A DNA stretch of 15,162 nucleotides from Verrucomicrobia bacterium UBA2460 (lineage in GTDB: Bacteria > Verrucomicrobiota > Verrucomicrobiia > Methylacidiphilales > Verrucolacustridaceae), in NCBI GenBank assembly GCA_002342345.1, contig DDPU01000045.1, forward strand, positions 10,694-25,855. The letters are read 5' to 3'. This document shows, in pieces, positions 1-8,118 of this stretch (its first letter is position 1; each line of letters begins with the position of its first letter). The translations under genes and the position numbers were made by a program. Under the pieces are notes generated by a model, which was not told where the DNA came from, searched no databases, and worked only from the letters and a program-made list of their open reading frames with translations.

Positions 1-506
1 CCGTCCTCGTCCTGCTGGATGGACCAGCGTCGGTAAAGCAGGGCGGCACAGCTGAAGAAGAGAAGATAAAAAGCACATCGCGCGTAGAAGAAAGGCTCGT
101 TCAGGAAGGGCCGCTTCCAGGCAAGGAGAGGATCGTGGGCGGTGTCGGCCGTCATCCAATGCCAGAGTTCTTTCGGAAAAAGGAGAAGAAGGGGCAGGGC
201 AAGAACCAGAATGACCGGGAAACAGGAGGCGACGGTTTCCAGGATGCGCCGCATGAGGACGGACCAGTCGGCATCAAGAGCATGGTGAAGGAGCGTCCAG
301 AAAAGGGATCCGGCGCAGAGGGTGAAGCCAACGGCAAAGGCGAAGAGGTAGGAGAAGGCGAGCTGGGCATGGTTGGTGGCCAGGCCCCAGGCAAAGGCGG
401 AGACCAGGCCAATCACGCCGACGGCGGGAAAAAGGACGGGAAGCACGCCGAGTTTTTCCACGCGAAGTTTCTCGGCGGAGGGAAGTGGGCCGTGCGGCGC
501 GCTCAT
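1..506 (-). CDS. actF: ActF, membrane subunit of alternative complex III (C-terminus beyond the left edge)
   Basis: ActF is an integral membrane subunit of ACIII, the quinol:electron-acceptor oxidoreductase that replaces cytochrome bc1 in some bacteria; it is related to the NrfD-like ActC. Only 168 codons are in the window and the frame stays open to the left edge. The start MSAPHGPLPSAEKLRVEKLG is fixed by an ATGA overlap with the actE stop. Hydrophobic segments are visible at about residues 21-42, 48-73, 92-111 and 138-158. Family-like stretches are NHAQLAFSYLFAFAVGFTLC (45-64), LHHALDADWSVLMRRILE (73-90) and the W-x-R-P-F-L-N-E-P-F-F motif near residue 130. ActF proteins are usually around 400 residues, so well over half is missing. 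It is the last act gene seen; more genes may follow outside the window. Assignment rests on family resemblance plus operon position and is quite secure. Confidence 0.85.
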   Translation of the reverse strand, partial: MSAPHGPLPSAEKLRVEKLGVLPVLFPAVGVIGLVSAFAWGLATNHAQLAFSYLFAFAVGFTLCAGSLFWTLLHHALDADWSVLMRRILETVASCFPVILVLALPLLLLFPKELWHWMTADTAHDPLLAWKRPFLNEPFFYARCAFYLLFFSCAALLYRRWSIQQDED

Positions 507-1120
507 GGGTTACCTGCCTTGGCGAAATCAGGCGGCAGCAGGTTGGCTGGCGCGTTCTGGGAAAGCTGGAGGGCGCGAAGGTAGGCGATGATCGCCCACC
601 GATCCTCGACGGCAATGTGGTGGTAGGGGCCCATCTGGCCCTTTCCATGGGTGATGGTATTAAAGATCTCGCCGTCGGCCATCTGGCGGTACTTGTCTTG
701 GTGCAAATTGGCCGCGCCCACAAGGCCGTACTGGGAGGTGATGCCGTTCCCGGCACCAACGACTCCGTGACAGACCTTGCAGTTGATCTCGTAGCGTTCC
801 TTGCCGCGGGCGAGGAGATTCTTGTCCACGGTCACGGGTATTCCGGTGCCCCACATGTTTCCCATCTTTCCGGTGATGAGGTAGGGCTGGTCGGTGGGAA
901 CATGAAACGGGATGGTTCCGTAGGGCGGAACGCGGTCGACTCGCCCTTCCGGAAAAAGAGGGGAGGGCGTCTGGGATTTGTATTTCGGCTGGCGGTCCAT
1001 ATCGGGAAAAATCTCGATGGGAGTCCTTTGGGTGAAGCTTCCGCGGAAACCGGCGATCGCCAGGATCGCCAGTCCCGCGGCGCCGAAGATCGCGAGAAAG
1101 GTGCGGATAAACCCCTTCAT
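503..1120 (-). CDS. actE: ActE, monoheme cytochrome c subunit of alternative complex III
   Basis: ActE is the single-heme c subunit of ACIII, held at the periplasmic face, and probably passes electrons from ActA towards the oxidase or a soluble carrier. The 205-residue product has an N-terminal hydrophobic segment at about residues 4-25 (anchor or signal), one CKVCH heme-binding motif at 114-118, and a plausible axial methionine, Met163, in GKGQMGPY. The RWAIIAYLRALQLSQ helix near 171-186 is typical of class I cytochrome c C-termini. There is no cysteine near the end of the signal, so it does not look like a lipoprotein; a membrane anchor is inferred. It overlaps actD at its start and actF at its end by 4 bp each (ATGA), which indicates translational coupling. 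The length fits the family. Confidence 0.93.
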   Translation of the reverse strand: MKGFIRTFLAIFGAAGLAILAIAGFRGSFTQRTPIEIFPDMDRQPKYKSQTPSPLFPEGRVDRVPPYGTIPFHVPTDQPYLITGKMGNMWGTGIPVTVDKNLLARGKERYEINCKVCHGVVGAGNGITSQYGLVGAANLHQDKYRQMADGEIFNTITHGKGQMGPYHHIAVEDRWAIIAYLRALQLSQNAPANLLPPDFAKAGNP

Positions 1121-1710
1121 GCGTGTCCTTTTGCCTCCGGGCGGGCGGGATGAGGGAACGGGTCGGCATCCTGGTGAATTTCCGTGATATGGGTGCCTCC
1201 CAGCTCCTCGAGAAAGCGGCGCGAGGCATCCTTTTCAAAGCGCGGGTCGGCGGCCTCCAGCACCAGGAAAAATCCGTCGTCGCTGACGCGCTTAAAACGG
1301 TCCCAATTGAAGACCGGATGATGCAAGCGCGGCATCAGGGTGAGGAGAAGAAGGCCGATGATTGTGCCAAAGGCAGTCAGCAGCACGGTCAGCTCGAAAA
1401 AGATCGGCATGGATGCCTCGAGGGAGAAGTAGGGTTTACCCTGGACGATGAGGGGGTAGTTCCATGCCGAGGTGTAGTAGATCAGGACGAAAGCGGTGGT
1501 CAGGCCGGTGATCCCCCCCAGCAGGGAAAAGAGCGAGACGCGGGAGCGCTGGAAGCCCATGGCGGCATCCATGCCGTGGATCGGGAAGGGGGAATAAACA
1601 TCCCACTTGCGGAAACCGGAATCCCGTACCTTTTCTGCGGCGTGCATCAGCGCGGATGGGGAGGAAAACTCCGCGCCAAGCCCGTGGAGGCTGTTTTCCG
1701 AATGGTTCAT
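1117..1710 (-). CDS. actD: ActD, two-helix membrane subunit of alternative complex III (DUF3341)
   Basis: ActD is a cofactor-free ACIII subunit of the DUF3341 family. Two transmembrane helices are visible at about residues 58-80 and 104-126, flanked by soluble N- and C-terminal parts. The segment [13 protein letters not shown] (36-48) is the recognisable family signature, usually seen as a Y-(S/T)-P-F-P-(V/I)-H-G motif. The later [20 protein letters not shown] stretch (129-148) is also family-like. At 197 residues it has a usual length. It overlaps actC and actE by 4 bp (ATGA at both ends). Its role in the complex is structural, perhaps helping proton movement near the quinol site; that last point is inference from published ACIII work and not visible here. 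Confidence 0.93.
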   Translation of the reverse strand: MNHSENSLHGLGAEFSSPSALMHAAEKVRDSGFRKWDVYSPFPIHGMDAAMGFQRSRVSLFSLLGGITGLTTAFVLIYYTSAWNYPLIVQGKPYFSLEASMPIFFELTVLLTAFGTIIGLLLLTLMPRLHHPVFNWDRFKRVSDDGFFLVLEAADPRFEKDASRRFLEELGGTHITEIHQDADPFPHPARPEAKGHA

Positions 1711-3161
1711 GCGTGGGCCTTGGCCGGAGCCGGGTGGGAGGCGTGGCCGTGGGAGTCCTGTTCCCCGTGGTGGTGCGGGTCAGCCTCAGGCGTGACGTTC
1801 TTGACCTCGAAGATGGTGATCATCGGGAGGAAGCGGACGAAAAGCAGGAACAGGAAGACGAACAGGCCGATTGTGCCGATGAAAAGGGTGATATCCACCC
1901 AGGTGGGGGAGAAATATCCCCAGGAGGACGGGAGGAAGTCGCGATGGATGGAGGTGACGATGATGACGAACCGCTCAAACCACATGCCTGTGTTCGGAAA
2001 CATGACCAGGGCCAGGACGACCCAAGGATTTTGGCGACAGTACTTGAACCAGAAAAGCTGTGGGGCGATGACATTGCAAGTGATCATGGCCCAGTAGGCC
2101 CACCAGTAGGGACCGAAGGCGCGGTTCATAAAGGCGTAGATCTCGTACGGATTGCCACTGTACCAGGCGATAAAGAATTCCATGGAGTAGGCGTACCCCA
2201 CGAGGGAACCGGTCAGCAGGGTGATCTTGCACATGTTGTCGATGTGTTTGTCCGTGACGAGGTCGTGCAGTCCGTAGATTTCGCGGAACGGGATAAGAAG
2301 GGTAAGCACCATGGCGAAGCCGCCAAAAATGGCCCCAGCGACAAAGTAGGGAGGGAAAATGGTGGTATGCCAACCCGGGACGATGGATGTGGCGAAGTCG
2401 AAAGAGACGACGCTATGTACGGAAAGCACCAGCGGAGTGGAGATGCCAGCGAGGATGAGGTAGGCCTTCTCGTAATGGGTCCATTGGCGGTTGGAGCCGC
2501 GCCAGCCCATGGCAAGGATGCCGTAGGCCATCTGACGCAGGCGCGTGGTGGCGCGGTCGCGAAGGGTGGCGAGGTCCGGGATGAGGCCGAGGTACCAGAA
2601 AATCAGCGAGACGGTGAAATAGGTGGAGACCGCAAAGACGTCCCAGAGGAGCGGGCTGCGGAAGTTTTGCCAGATGGCGTTGGCGTTCGGGATAGGGAAA
2701 AGAAACCAGGCGAACCAGATGCGGCCAACATGAAAGGCAGGAAAGATGCCGGCGCAGATCACCGCAAAGATGGTCATTGCCTCGGCCGAGCGGTTGATGG
2801 AGGTCCGCCATTTCTGGCGGGTGAGAAAAAGAATGGCGGAGATGAGGGTGCCGGCGTGGCCGATGCCGATCCAGAAAACGAAGTTAGTGATGTCCCAGGC
2901 CCAACAGACGGGAACGTTGAGGCCCCAGACGCCGACGCCGGTGGAGACGAGATAGGTAAGCATGGCCGGGGTGAGGGCGGCGACGGCGCCGAAAAAAACC
3001 GTGGCAATCCACCACCAACGCGGGGCGGGCTGCTCGACGATGCGGCAAACATGGTCAGTGATCCAGGAGAGGGAGCGCCGGTTGCTGACCAGGGGCTTGC
3101 GGTCGAGGTATTCGGAAGCCTTGGCGAAAGCGGCCTGGGATGCGGGATTGTCGGCGCGCAT
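1707..3161 (-). CDS. actC: ActC, NrfD-like quinol-site membrane subunit of alternative complex III
   Basis: ActC is the NrfD/PsrC-type membrane subunit thought to oxidise quinol and hand electrons to the Fe-S clusters of ActB. The 484-residue product is very hydrophobic, with about ten predicted helices beginning near residues 50, 90, 130, 175, 235, 270, 312, 350, 385 and 425. Conserved-looking polar stretches include [13 protein letters not shown] (101-113), [12 protein letters not shown] (142-153) and [20 protein letters not shown] (248-267). The start is chosen at the ATG in TGATG, where the actB stop overlaps by one base; a TTG one codon upstream is also open but less likely. The C-terminal tail (about 456-484) is histidine-rich, including HHH at 463-465. 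It overlaps actD by 4 bp. Confidence 0.95.
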   Translation of the reverse strand: MRADNPASQAAFAKASEYLDRKPLVSNRRSLSWITDHVCRIVEQPAPRWWWIATVFFGAVAALTPAMLTYLVSTGVGVWGLNVPVCWAWDITNFVFWIGIGHAGTLISAILFLTRQKWRTSINRSAEAMTIFAVICAGIFPAFHVGRIWFAWFLFPIPNANAIWQNFRSPLLWDVFAVSTYFTVSLIFWYLGLIPDLATLRDRATTRLRQMAYGILAMGWRGSNRQWTHYEKAYLILAGISTPLVLSVHSVVSFDFATSIVPGWHTTIFPPYFVAGAIFGGFAMVLTLLIPFREIYGLHDLVTDKHIDNMCKITLLTGSLVGYAYSMEFFIAWYSGNPYEIYAFMNRAFGPYWWAYWAMITCNVIAPQLFWFKYCRQNPWVVLALVMFPNTGMWFERFVIIVTSIHRDFLPSSWGYFSPTWVDITLFIGTIGLFVFLFLLFVRFLPMITIFEVKNVTPEADPHHHGEQDSHGHASHPAPAKAHA

Positions 3162-6100
3162 CAATGGCCTCCCTCAGGTTTGCCGTGCCCGTTTTCCGAT
3201 CCGTGGGATTCCCCGTGGCCGTGGGACGGAATGTAGCTGGTGCGGGCGCCAGGCATGGCGGGGTTCGGATTGCGGACACGGCCAAGATAAGTAAGCCGTG
3301 GGCGCACGTTGAGATATTCCAGCAGGGAATAGTTCTGCGGAAGGTTGCGGAGTTGGCCGACCTTCTCCTTATCGTTTTTGAGATCGCCGAAAACGATGGC
3401 GTCGGCGGGGCAGGCCTGCTGGCAGGCGGTCTGGATGCTGCCTGCGGGAATGCGGATATCGGCGGAGTCGCGCGCTTTGACGCGGGCACGGATCTTGGCC
3501 TCCTCGATGCGCTGAACGCAAAAAGTACATTTTTCCATAACGCCACGCATCCGGACGGTGACGTTCGGGTTTTTCTGCAGCTTGACGGTCTCCTCGGTGC
3601 CTTTCGGGGCGATCGGGCCCCAGTAAAGCTTGTCGAGGGCGCGCTGGTTGTAATCGAAGAAGTTGAAGCGGCGGACCTTGTACGGGCAATTGTTGGCGCA
3701 ATACCGCGTGCCGATGCACCGGTTGTAGGCCATGACGTTGAGGCCTTCCTCATTATGGACGGTGGCGTTGACCGGGCAGACGGTTTCGCAGGGGGCGTTT
3801 TCGCATTGCATGCAGGCGACCGGCTGGGAAACGGCTTCGGGCTCCTCCGGCTCGCCGGTGTAGTAGCGGTCGACGCGGATCCAGTGCATCTCCCGCCCTT
3901 TCATCACCTGATCCTTGCCGACGATGGGGATGTTATTTTCGGCCGTGCATGCGGTGACACAGGCGTTGCAACCCGTGCAGGTGGAGAGGTCGACGACCAT
4001 CGCCCATTGGTATTCGCCGTCAAGCTTGGGGGATTTGTAAAAGCTCTGGTTCGGCGGAATATGACCATCCATACCGACCTTTTTCACCCAGCCGGGGTCC
4101 TGGTTGAATTCGTCAACCGCGGCTTCCCGGACGAGGTCGCGGCCCTCCATCACCTGGTGCTCCTGGGTGACGGCAAGTTGGCGGGTGCGTCCGGTCTTTT
4201 CGAGTTTCAGGCCCGGGGCGATGTAGTCCGCATCGGTCCGGCGGATCCGGTAGGCGTTGAAACCGGAACCCTTGGCGACCGGACCGAGTTCATCCTGCCC
4301 GTAGCCAAGCGGAAGACTGACGGCAAAGTCGACATGCCCCGGGGCGACGAGGATCGGGGCTTCAACCGTTTGTCCGGCCAGCGTTGCGCGGACGACATCG
4401 GCGACGAGGATGCCTTTGATGATTTCATTGCGGAGACCCAGCGCTTTGGCGGTGCCGGGGGAGAGCAGAATGGCGTTATCCCAGGTGAGCTTGGTCATGG
4501 GATCGGGCCACTCCTGAAGCCAGCCATTGTTGAGATAGCGGCCGTCGTCCATCGCGGGCGAGGAGACGAAGGCGGCTTCCAGGGAAGTGGCCGAGGTCTC
4601 GGACGATCCGGCGATTTTGGCGGTCAAAGCAGCAACCCCTGCGGCGTTGACGGTATATGTTGCGGCAGATCGGGGCGGACTTGGCAGGAACCCCTCCCGG
4701 ACAAAATCGCTCCAAGCCTGTTCCAAGGCGGGCCCGATCTGATTGGTGCGGGCGGCGAAGGTCTCCCTGATGAGGGCCGGGCCGATGGGTTTGGCGTGTC
4801 CGGCCAGGCGGCAGAGAAACTCGAGTTGGCTCTCGCCCGCCCAGAGCGGCTGGATGGTTGGCTGGATCGAGAGGTAACTTCCATCCGCTGCGAGGGCGTC
4901 CCCCCAGGACTCGAGATAATGGGTTCCAGGAACAAACCAGGAGGTCTTGGCGGATGTGGCGTTGGGCTGGGCGGCCAGATGAAGGGAGGAGGGAACGGTG
5001 CTCAGCAGGCTGGCAAAAGAAAGGTCGGCAGGGGCGTTGTAGACGGGATCCCCTCCGAGAATGACAAGTGATTTGACGGCTCCGGCTTTCATCCGGGAGG
5101 CGAGATCCTCGATGGAGGTGGAACGAGCGGAAATGGCCGGCTGTACCGCAAGGGTGTTGCCGATGGCGCCCAGGGCCGAGTTGATGGCAAGGGAGAGCGC
5201 TTGAATCGGGCTGGACTGACGTCGTCCGACAAGCACGACGGAGCGTCCGGCGCTGGCGACGAGGTCAGCCGCGCATTCGCGGATCCAGGCAGGATTGACA
5301 CCGTGGGGAAGGGGAAGATCGGGTGCCGCGGCCAGAGCGGCATTCAACTCCGCGTTGGCGCGCAGGCCGCGTATTTGTCGACCGAGCTCGAGCAGGAAGG
5401 CGCCGACTTCGCCCGCGCGGAGGCGGAGGCGGTGGTCGGCCATGGAGCCGGTAATGCTAAAGCGGGGTTCCGCCACATAGAGACGGCTGATCTTGTCCCC
5501 CGGTTTCCGGACGCGGCGGGCGGCGGCGAAGTTGCGGGTATCGGCCAGATCCCCGTCCTCCGAGCCCAGGAAATCACAGTCGGCGGCAAGGATGGTGGAG
5601 GCGTTGGTGAGGTTGGCGCGGAACTGTGTGCCCGGGCCGAACGCCGCGGTGGCGGCTTCCGTGTCGTAACCGGGGGAAAGGGGTTCGTAAACCGCCCAGG
5701 TGGCCTGCGGGAATTGGCGGAGCAGCTCTGTCCGCAGGCGCTCCCGCGTTGGGGAGCAGGTTTCGTCGGCAAGAATGGCAAGGGTGGCCCCGGCGGAGGC
5801 GGTGGCCTCCGAGCGGAGACGCTGGACTTCCGCGTCGAGCTGGGCGGCTTCAGCCCTTTTCCCCTGGAAGGCAAGATGGTGCCGACGGGCAGGATCGTAG
5901 AGATCCAAGATGGAGGCTTGGGCATGGTTGTCGCTTTTCCCGGCGCTGAACGGATGAAGCGGATTTCCCTCCATCTTGATGGGGCGACCGTCGAACGTGG
6001 TCGCAAGAAGAGGAACGGCGCCACGGCGGCGCGGTTGGGCGGTGGCGAAGGACATGGTTTTTCCGGAGATGAGCCACTCGGGCGACTGGGTGAAGGGCAC

Positions 6101-6340
6101 GAGATGCGCCTCGGGGCGGCGGCATCCGCCCAGGCCAAGACCGGCCAGCGCCAGCGAAGCCCCCATCAGGCGGAGGAAGTTCCGGCGGGAAAGAGGATCC
6201 TGCTCCCACTCGGCGGCACCCGCGGGAAACTCCCGGTGGAGCCATTCCTCAAAATCAGGAGTCCTGGCGTATTCGCCCAGGCTGCGCCAGTACGTGCGGC
6301 CATTCGCGGGGCCGGAGGGATGGTGAAGGATGCGCTTCAT
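3161..6340 (-). CDS. actB: ActB, molybdopterin-like and iron-sulfur subunit of alternative complex III
   Basis: ActB (1059 residues) carries the Fe-S relay between ActC and the cytochrome c subunits. The N-terminus matches the extended Tat signal of molybdo/Fe-S proteins: [18 protein letters not shown] (17-34), then the twin-arginine motif [10 protein letters not shown] (51-60) and a lipobox-like LGGC ending at Cys73. Residues about 75-760 form the molybdopterin-oxidoreductase-like part, which in known ACIII binds no Mo cofactor. The C-terminal ferredoxin-like part has cysteines at 788/791/794/798, 843/846/851/855, 875/881/885, 938/941 and 973/977. The 875 group (CIGTRYC) lacks one cysteine, as expected for the [3Fe-4S] cluster. 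The tail after about 1039 is His/Gly-rich. The start is set by the ATGA overlap with actA; the frame is open for 153 more codons upstream, but that stretch is antisense-free shadow of actA. Confidence 0.96.
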   Translation of the reverse strand: MKRILHHPSGPANGRTYWRSLGEYARTPDFEEWLHREFPAGAAEWEQDPLSRRNFLRLMGASLALAGLGLGGCRRPEAHLVPFTQSPEWLISGKTMSFATAQPRRRGAVPLLATTFDGRPIKMEGNPLHPFSAGKSDNHAQASILDLYDPARRHHLAFQGKRAEAAQLDAEVQRLRSEATASAGATLAILADETCSPTRERLRTELLRQFPQATWAVYEPLSPGYDTEAATAAFGPGTQFRANLTNASTILAADCDFLGSEDGDLADTRNFAAARRVRKPGDKISRLYVAEPRFSITGSMADHRLRLRAGEVGAFLLELGRQIRGLRANAELNAALAAAPDLPLPHGVNPAWIRECAADLVASAGRSVVLVGRRQSSPIQALSLAINSALGAIGNTLAVQPAISARSTSIEDLASRMKAGAVKSLVILGGDPVYNAPADLSFASLLSTVPSSLHLAAQPNATSAKTSWFVPGTHYLESWGDALAADGSYLSIQPTIQPLWAGESQLEFLCRLAGHAKPIGPALIRETFAARTNQIGPALEQAWSDFVREGFLPSPPRSAATYTVNAAGVAALTAKIAGSSETSATSLEAAFVSSPAMDDGRYLNNGWLQEWPDPMTKLTWDNAILLSPGTAKALGLRNEIIKGILVADVVRATLAGQTVEAPILVAPGHVDFAVSLPLGYGQDELGPVAKGSGFNAYRIRRTDADYIAPGLKLEKTGRTRQLAVTQEHQVMEGRDLVREAAVDEFNQDPGWVKKVGMDGHIPPNQSFYKSPKLDGEYQWAMVVDLSTCTGCNACVTACTAENNIPIVGKDQVMKGREMHWIRVDRYYTGEPEEPEAVSQPVACMQCENAPCETVCPVNATVHNEEGLNVMAYNRCIGTRYCANNCPYKVRRFNFFDYNQRALDKLYWGPIAPKGTEETVKLQKNPNVTVRMRGVMEKCTFCVQRIEEAKIRARVKARDSADIRIPAGSIQTACQQACPADAIVFGDLKNDKEKVGQLRNLPQNYSLLEYLNVRPRLTYLGRVRNPNPAMPGARTSYIPSHGHGESHGSENGHGKPEGGH

Positions 6341-6990
6341 CGGTGGCACCCGCTGCAACTGACGGGGGGATTGATGTTCCACTCGCGGACAAACTTCTCT
6401 CCGAGGTCCCGCTGGGAAGTGCCGGTGGGCGGCTCCCAATCCAGGTTGGTGATTTGATCGAGCGGACGCAGGTGGTTCGCAGGTGCGCGATGGCACTCCA
6501 GACACCATCCCATGCTGTGGGGTTTGTCGTGCCAGACAACCTGCATGTGATTCACGTGGCCGTGGCAGGCCACGCAACTGATGCCTCGATTTACATGGAT
6601 GGAATGGTTGAAATAGACGTAGTCGGGGGCCTTGTGGATGCGAACCCAGGGGACAGGTTGCCCGCTTTTCCATGATTGCCGGACGGGTTCCAGCTTCGGG
6701 CTTTGGGCTTTGATCTGGGTGTGGCAGTTCATGCAGGTCTGCGTGGCGGGGATGTTCGAATGCGCGGATTTTTCCACCTGGGAGTGGCAGTAGCGGCAAT
6801 CCATGCCCAACTGGTTCACGTGCAGGGAGTGGTCGAACTCGACCGGTTGGGTGGGTTGGTAGCCGACCCGGGTGTACTTCGGGGTGAAGTAATAAGCCAT
6901 GCCCGAGACGATGCTGGCGGCGACCACGGCGGCACAGACCAAAAGTTTAATGGGTAGCCAGTTGGTCCAGCGCGGGAAAATGTTGGCCAT
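6337..6990 (-). CDS. actA: ActA, pentaheme cytochrome c subunit of alternative complex III
   Basis: ActA is the membrane-anchored pentaheme cytochrome c of ACIII, acting on the periplasmic side as the electron wire out of ActB. The 217-residue product has one N-terminal transmembrane segment at about 13-35 and exactly five CxxCH motifs: CRYCH (65-69), CMNCH (86-90), CVACH (139-143), CLECH (163-167) and CSGCH (212-216). The last motif ends one residue before the C-terminus, so nothing follows the fifth heme. Extra histidines such as His54, His57, His129 and His132 could be distal heme ligands. It is the first gene of the act operon. No clear Shine-Dalgarno sequence precedes the ATG. Its stop overlaps the actB start (ATGA). 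Confidence 0.96.
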   Translation of the reverse strand: MANIFPRWTNWLPIKLLVCAAVVAASIVSGMAYYFTPKYTRVGYQPTQPVEFDHSLHVNQLGMDCRYCHSQVEKSAHSNIPATQTCMNCHTQIKAQSPKLEPVRQSWKSGQPVPWVRIHKAPDYVYFNHSIHVNRGISCVACHGHVNHMQVVWHDKPHSMGWCLECHRAPANHLRPLDQITNLDWEPPTGTSQRDLGEKFVREWNINPPVSCSGCHR

Positions 6991-7151
6991 GGGGAAGTTA
7001 AGTCAGCGACTGGGTCTGGGGTGGATCGTGTTCAAGCGTTGCAAACTTACAAACTGAAGGTTCCCTTCCTTTTCATCAAGAAGCCATTAGAGGTATTAAG
7101 GTCAACAACCCGTGTATTAGAATTTTTAACATGGTTTTTCCCCTCGGAGAT

Positions 7152-7169
7152 GGAGCTGTCCGGAGCTGT
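7152..7169 (+). repeat. Tandem 8-bp direct repeat GGAGCTGT with 10-bp period
   Basis: GGAGCTGT occurs at 7152-7159 and again at 7162-7169, separated by two bases, so the copies lie on the same face of the helix. The position between the AT-rich block and coxB would suit an operator or activator site. A repeat of this length can arise by chance in a region this size, so a regulatory role is only a suggestion. Confidence 0.3.
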
Positions 7170-7223
7170 GGCAACAGGGAACACCGGAAAAGTCCTCGGC
7201 GGAGTTGAAAAATTCCGAAACCG

Positions 7224-7229
7224 AAGGAG
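7224..7229 (+). promoter_or_regulatory. Ribosome binding site of coxB
   Basis: AAGGAG lies nine bases before the coxB ATG at 7239. This is a strong Shine-Dalgarno match and fixes the start of coxB. Confidence 0.8.
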
Positions 7230-7238
7230 ACTCTGACC

Positions 7239-8105
7239 ATGTCGAAGTTCTGGAGGTTTTGCCGGGTGGGAGTCCCGGGGGCGCTTCTTGCCGGGGCCTC
7301 CACGGGCGGGGCGGAAATCAGGGAGACCGGCGTCTGGTGGCTCCCAAGAAACGTCAGTCACTTTGGTCATGAGATTGATTTCATGATTTATGTCATTCTT
7401 TGGATCACCGGAATCACGGGGATCCTGGTGTTCTCCACGATGATTTATTTTATCGTGAAGTACCGACACCGGGGGGGAGTGGGGGCGATACACAGTCACG
7501 GCAACAACACGCTCGAGGTGGTCTGGACAACGATCCCTGTCTTTATCTTCCTGGGGTTGGCTATTTACGGAAACGAAATGTGGGGACGGATGCGGATGCA
7601 GAAGGCGCCGGCGGACGCCTTGCAGGTGGCGGTCGTCGGCGAGCAATTCGGCTGGAATGTCCGTTATCCCGGCCCGGACGGAAAACTTGGCAAAATGGAT
7701 TCTCATAAGATCGGCAAGGACAACCCGTTTGGCATTGACCCGAACGATCCTGACGGCCGGGATGATTTCACCACCTACAACGACCTGGTCTTCCCCGTGA
7801 ACCGCCCGGTACAGCTGCATCTCAGTTCCAAGGATGTGATCCACGCCTTCTATGTTCCGGAATTCCGCCTCTATCAGGATATGGTTCCGGGCAGGGTGTA
7901 TGATTTTGTCTGGTTCAAGGCGGATTCTGTCGGAAGTTTTCAACTCGCCTGCAATCAGCTGTGCGGACAGGGGCATTACAAGATGTTCGGCAAGCTTGCC
8001 GTCGTGTCGGATTCTGAATACGAGGCTTGGGCGAAGGGGAAGGCTCCCGCCGCCACTGCTTCGTTGGGCTCTTCCGCTGAAAACGTCGCCACTGTCAACC
8101 GATAG
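7239..8105 (+). CDS. coxB: Cytochrome c oxidase subunit II (CuA subunit)
   Basis: Subunit II accepts electrons into the binuclear CuA centre in its periplasmic domain and passes them to heme a in subunit I. The 288-residue product has a signal-like N-terminus (about 4-25), two transmembrane helices at about 47-73 and 97-115, and a cupredoxin domain. CuA ligands are visible: His202, Cys238, Cys242, His246 and Met249 (CNQLCGQGHYKM, 238-249). Gln240 occupies the place usually held by the Glu whose backbone contacts CuA. The NNTLEVVWTTIP motif (89-100) precedes the second helix, with the Glu93 expected at the K-channel mouth. No cytochrome c domain follows, so this is not a caa3-type subunit II. 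It leads the rightward operon; coxA starts 13 bp after its stop. Confidence 0.96.
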   Translation: MSKFWRFCRVGVPGALLAGASTGGAEIRETGVWWLPRNVSHFGHEIDFMIYVILWITGITGILVFSTMIYFIVKYRHRGGVGAIHSHGNNTLEVVWTTIPVFIFLGLAIYGNEMWGRMRMQKAPADALQVAVVGEQFGWNVRYPGPDGKLGKMDSHKIGKDNPFGIDPNDPDGRDDFTTYNDLVFPVNRPVQLHLSSKDVIHAFYVPEFRLYQDMVPGRVYDFVWFKADSVGSFQLACNQLCGQGHYKMFGKLAVVSDSEYEAWAKGKAPAATASLGSSAENVATVNR

Positions 8106-8111
8106 AAGGAG
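8106..8111 (+). promoter_or_regulatory. Ribosome binding site of coxA
   Basis: AAGGAG directly follows the coxB TAG stop and lies seven bases before the ATG at 8119. It decides the coxA start, although the frame is open far upstream through coxB. Confidence 0.8.
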
Positions 8112-8118
8112 TTCAACC

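Larger units (their letters stand above)
6991..7238. promoter_or_regulatory. Divergent intergenic region between actA and coxB
   Basis: This 248-bp gap separates the first genes of the leftward ACIII operon and the rightward oxidase operon, so promoters for both should lie here. A clearly AT-richer block runs from about 7041 to 7140 in otherwise GC-rich DNA. It contains TTGACC on the minus strand (7105-7100), which resembles a -35 box, but no good -10 box at the right distance. GTATTA occurs at 7093-7098 and again at 7114-7119, 21 bp apart. Neither promoter can be placed with confidence. A weak open frame crosses the region on the plus strand but looks non-coding. Confidence 0.6.

Noticed and set aside
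1656..3236. 526-codon open frame on the plus strand opposite actC and actD
   Set aside because: The product is low-complexity, rich in G, D, E, R and lacks any recognisable motif. It mirrors the strong codon bias of the genes on the other strand.
3140..5071. 643-codon open frame on the plus strand opposite actB
   Set aside because: It is an antisense shadow of actB, which has clear Tat and Fe-S motifs. No family features were seen in the antisense product.
3161..6340. Reading ActB as an active molybdenum enzyme such as a formate dehydrogenase or polysulfide reductase
   Set aside because: The neighbouring pentaheme ActA, ActD and ActF define ACIII, whose molybdopterin-like part is known to lack the cofactor.
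5201..6457. 418-codon open frame on the plus strand opposite the actB 5' end
   Set aside because: Gly/Arg/Ala-rich translation without motifs, fully covered by actB and actA on the minus strand.
6341..6799. In-frame upstream extension of actB by 153 codons
   Set aside because: It overlaps actA, whose five heme motifs prove its own frame. The ActB Tat signal begins properly after the ATG at 6340.
7021..7236. 71-codon GTG-started frame in the actA-coxB gap, ending two bases before coxB
   Set aside because: Third codon positions are AT-rich and unlike the surrounding genes, there is no ribosome binding site, and the translation resembles nothing known.
7852..8118. Upstream in-frame extension of coxA
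   Set aside because: It lies within coxB, and the ATG at 8119 has its own strong Shine-Dalgarno sequence.
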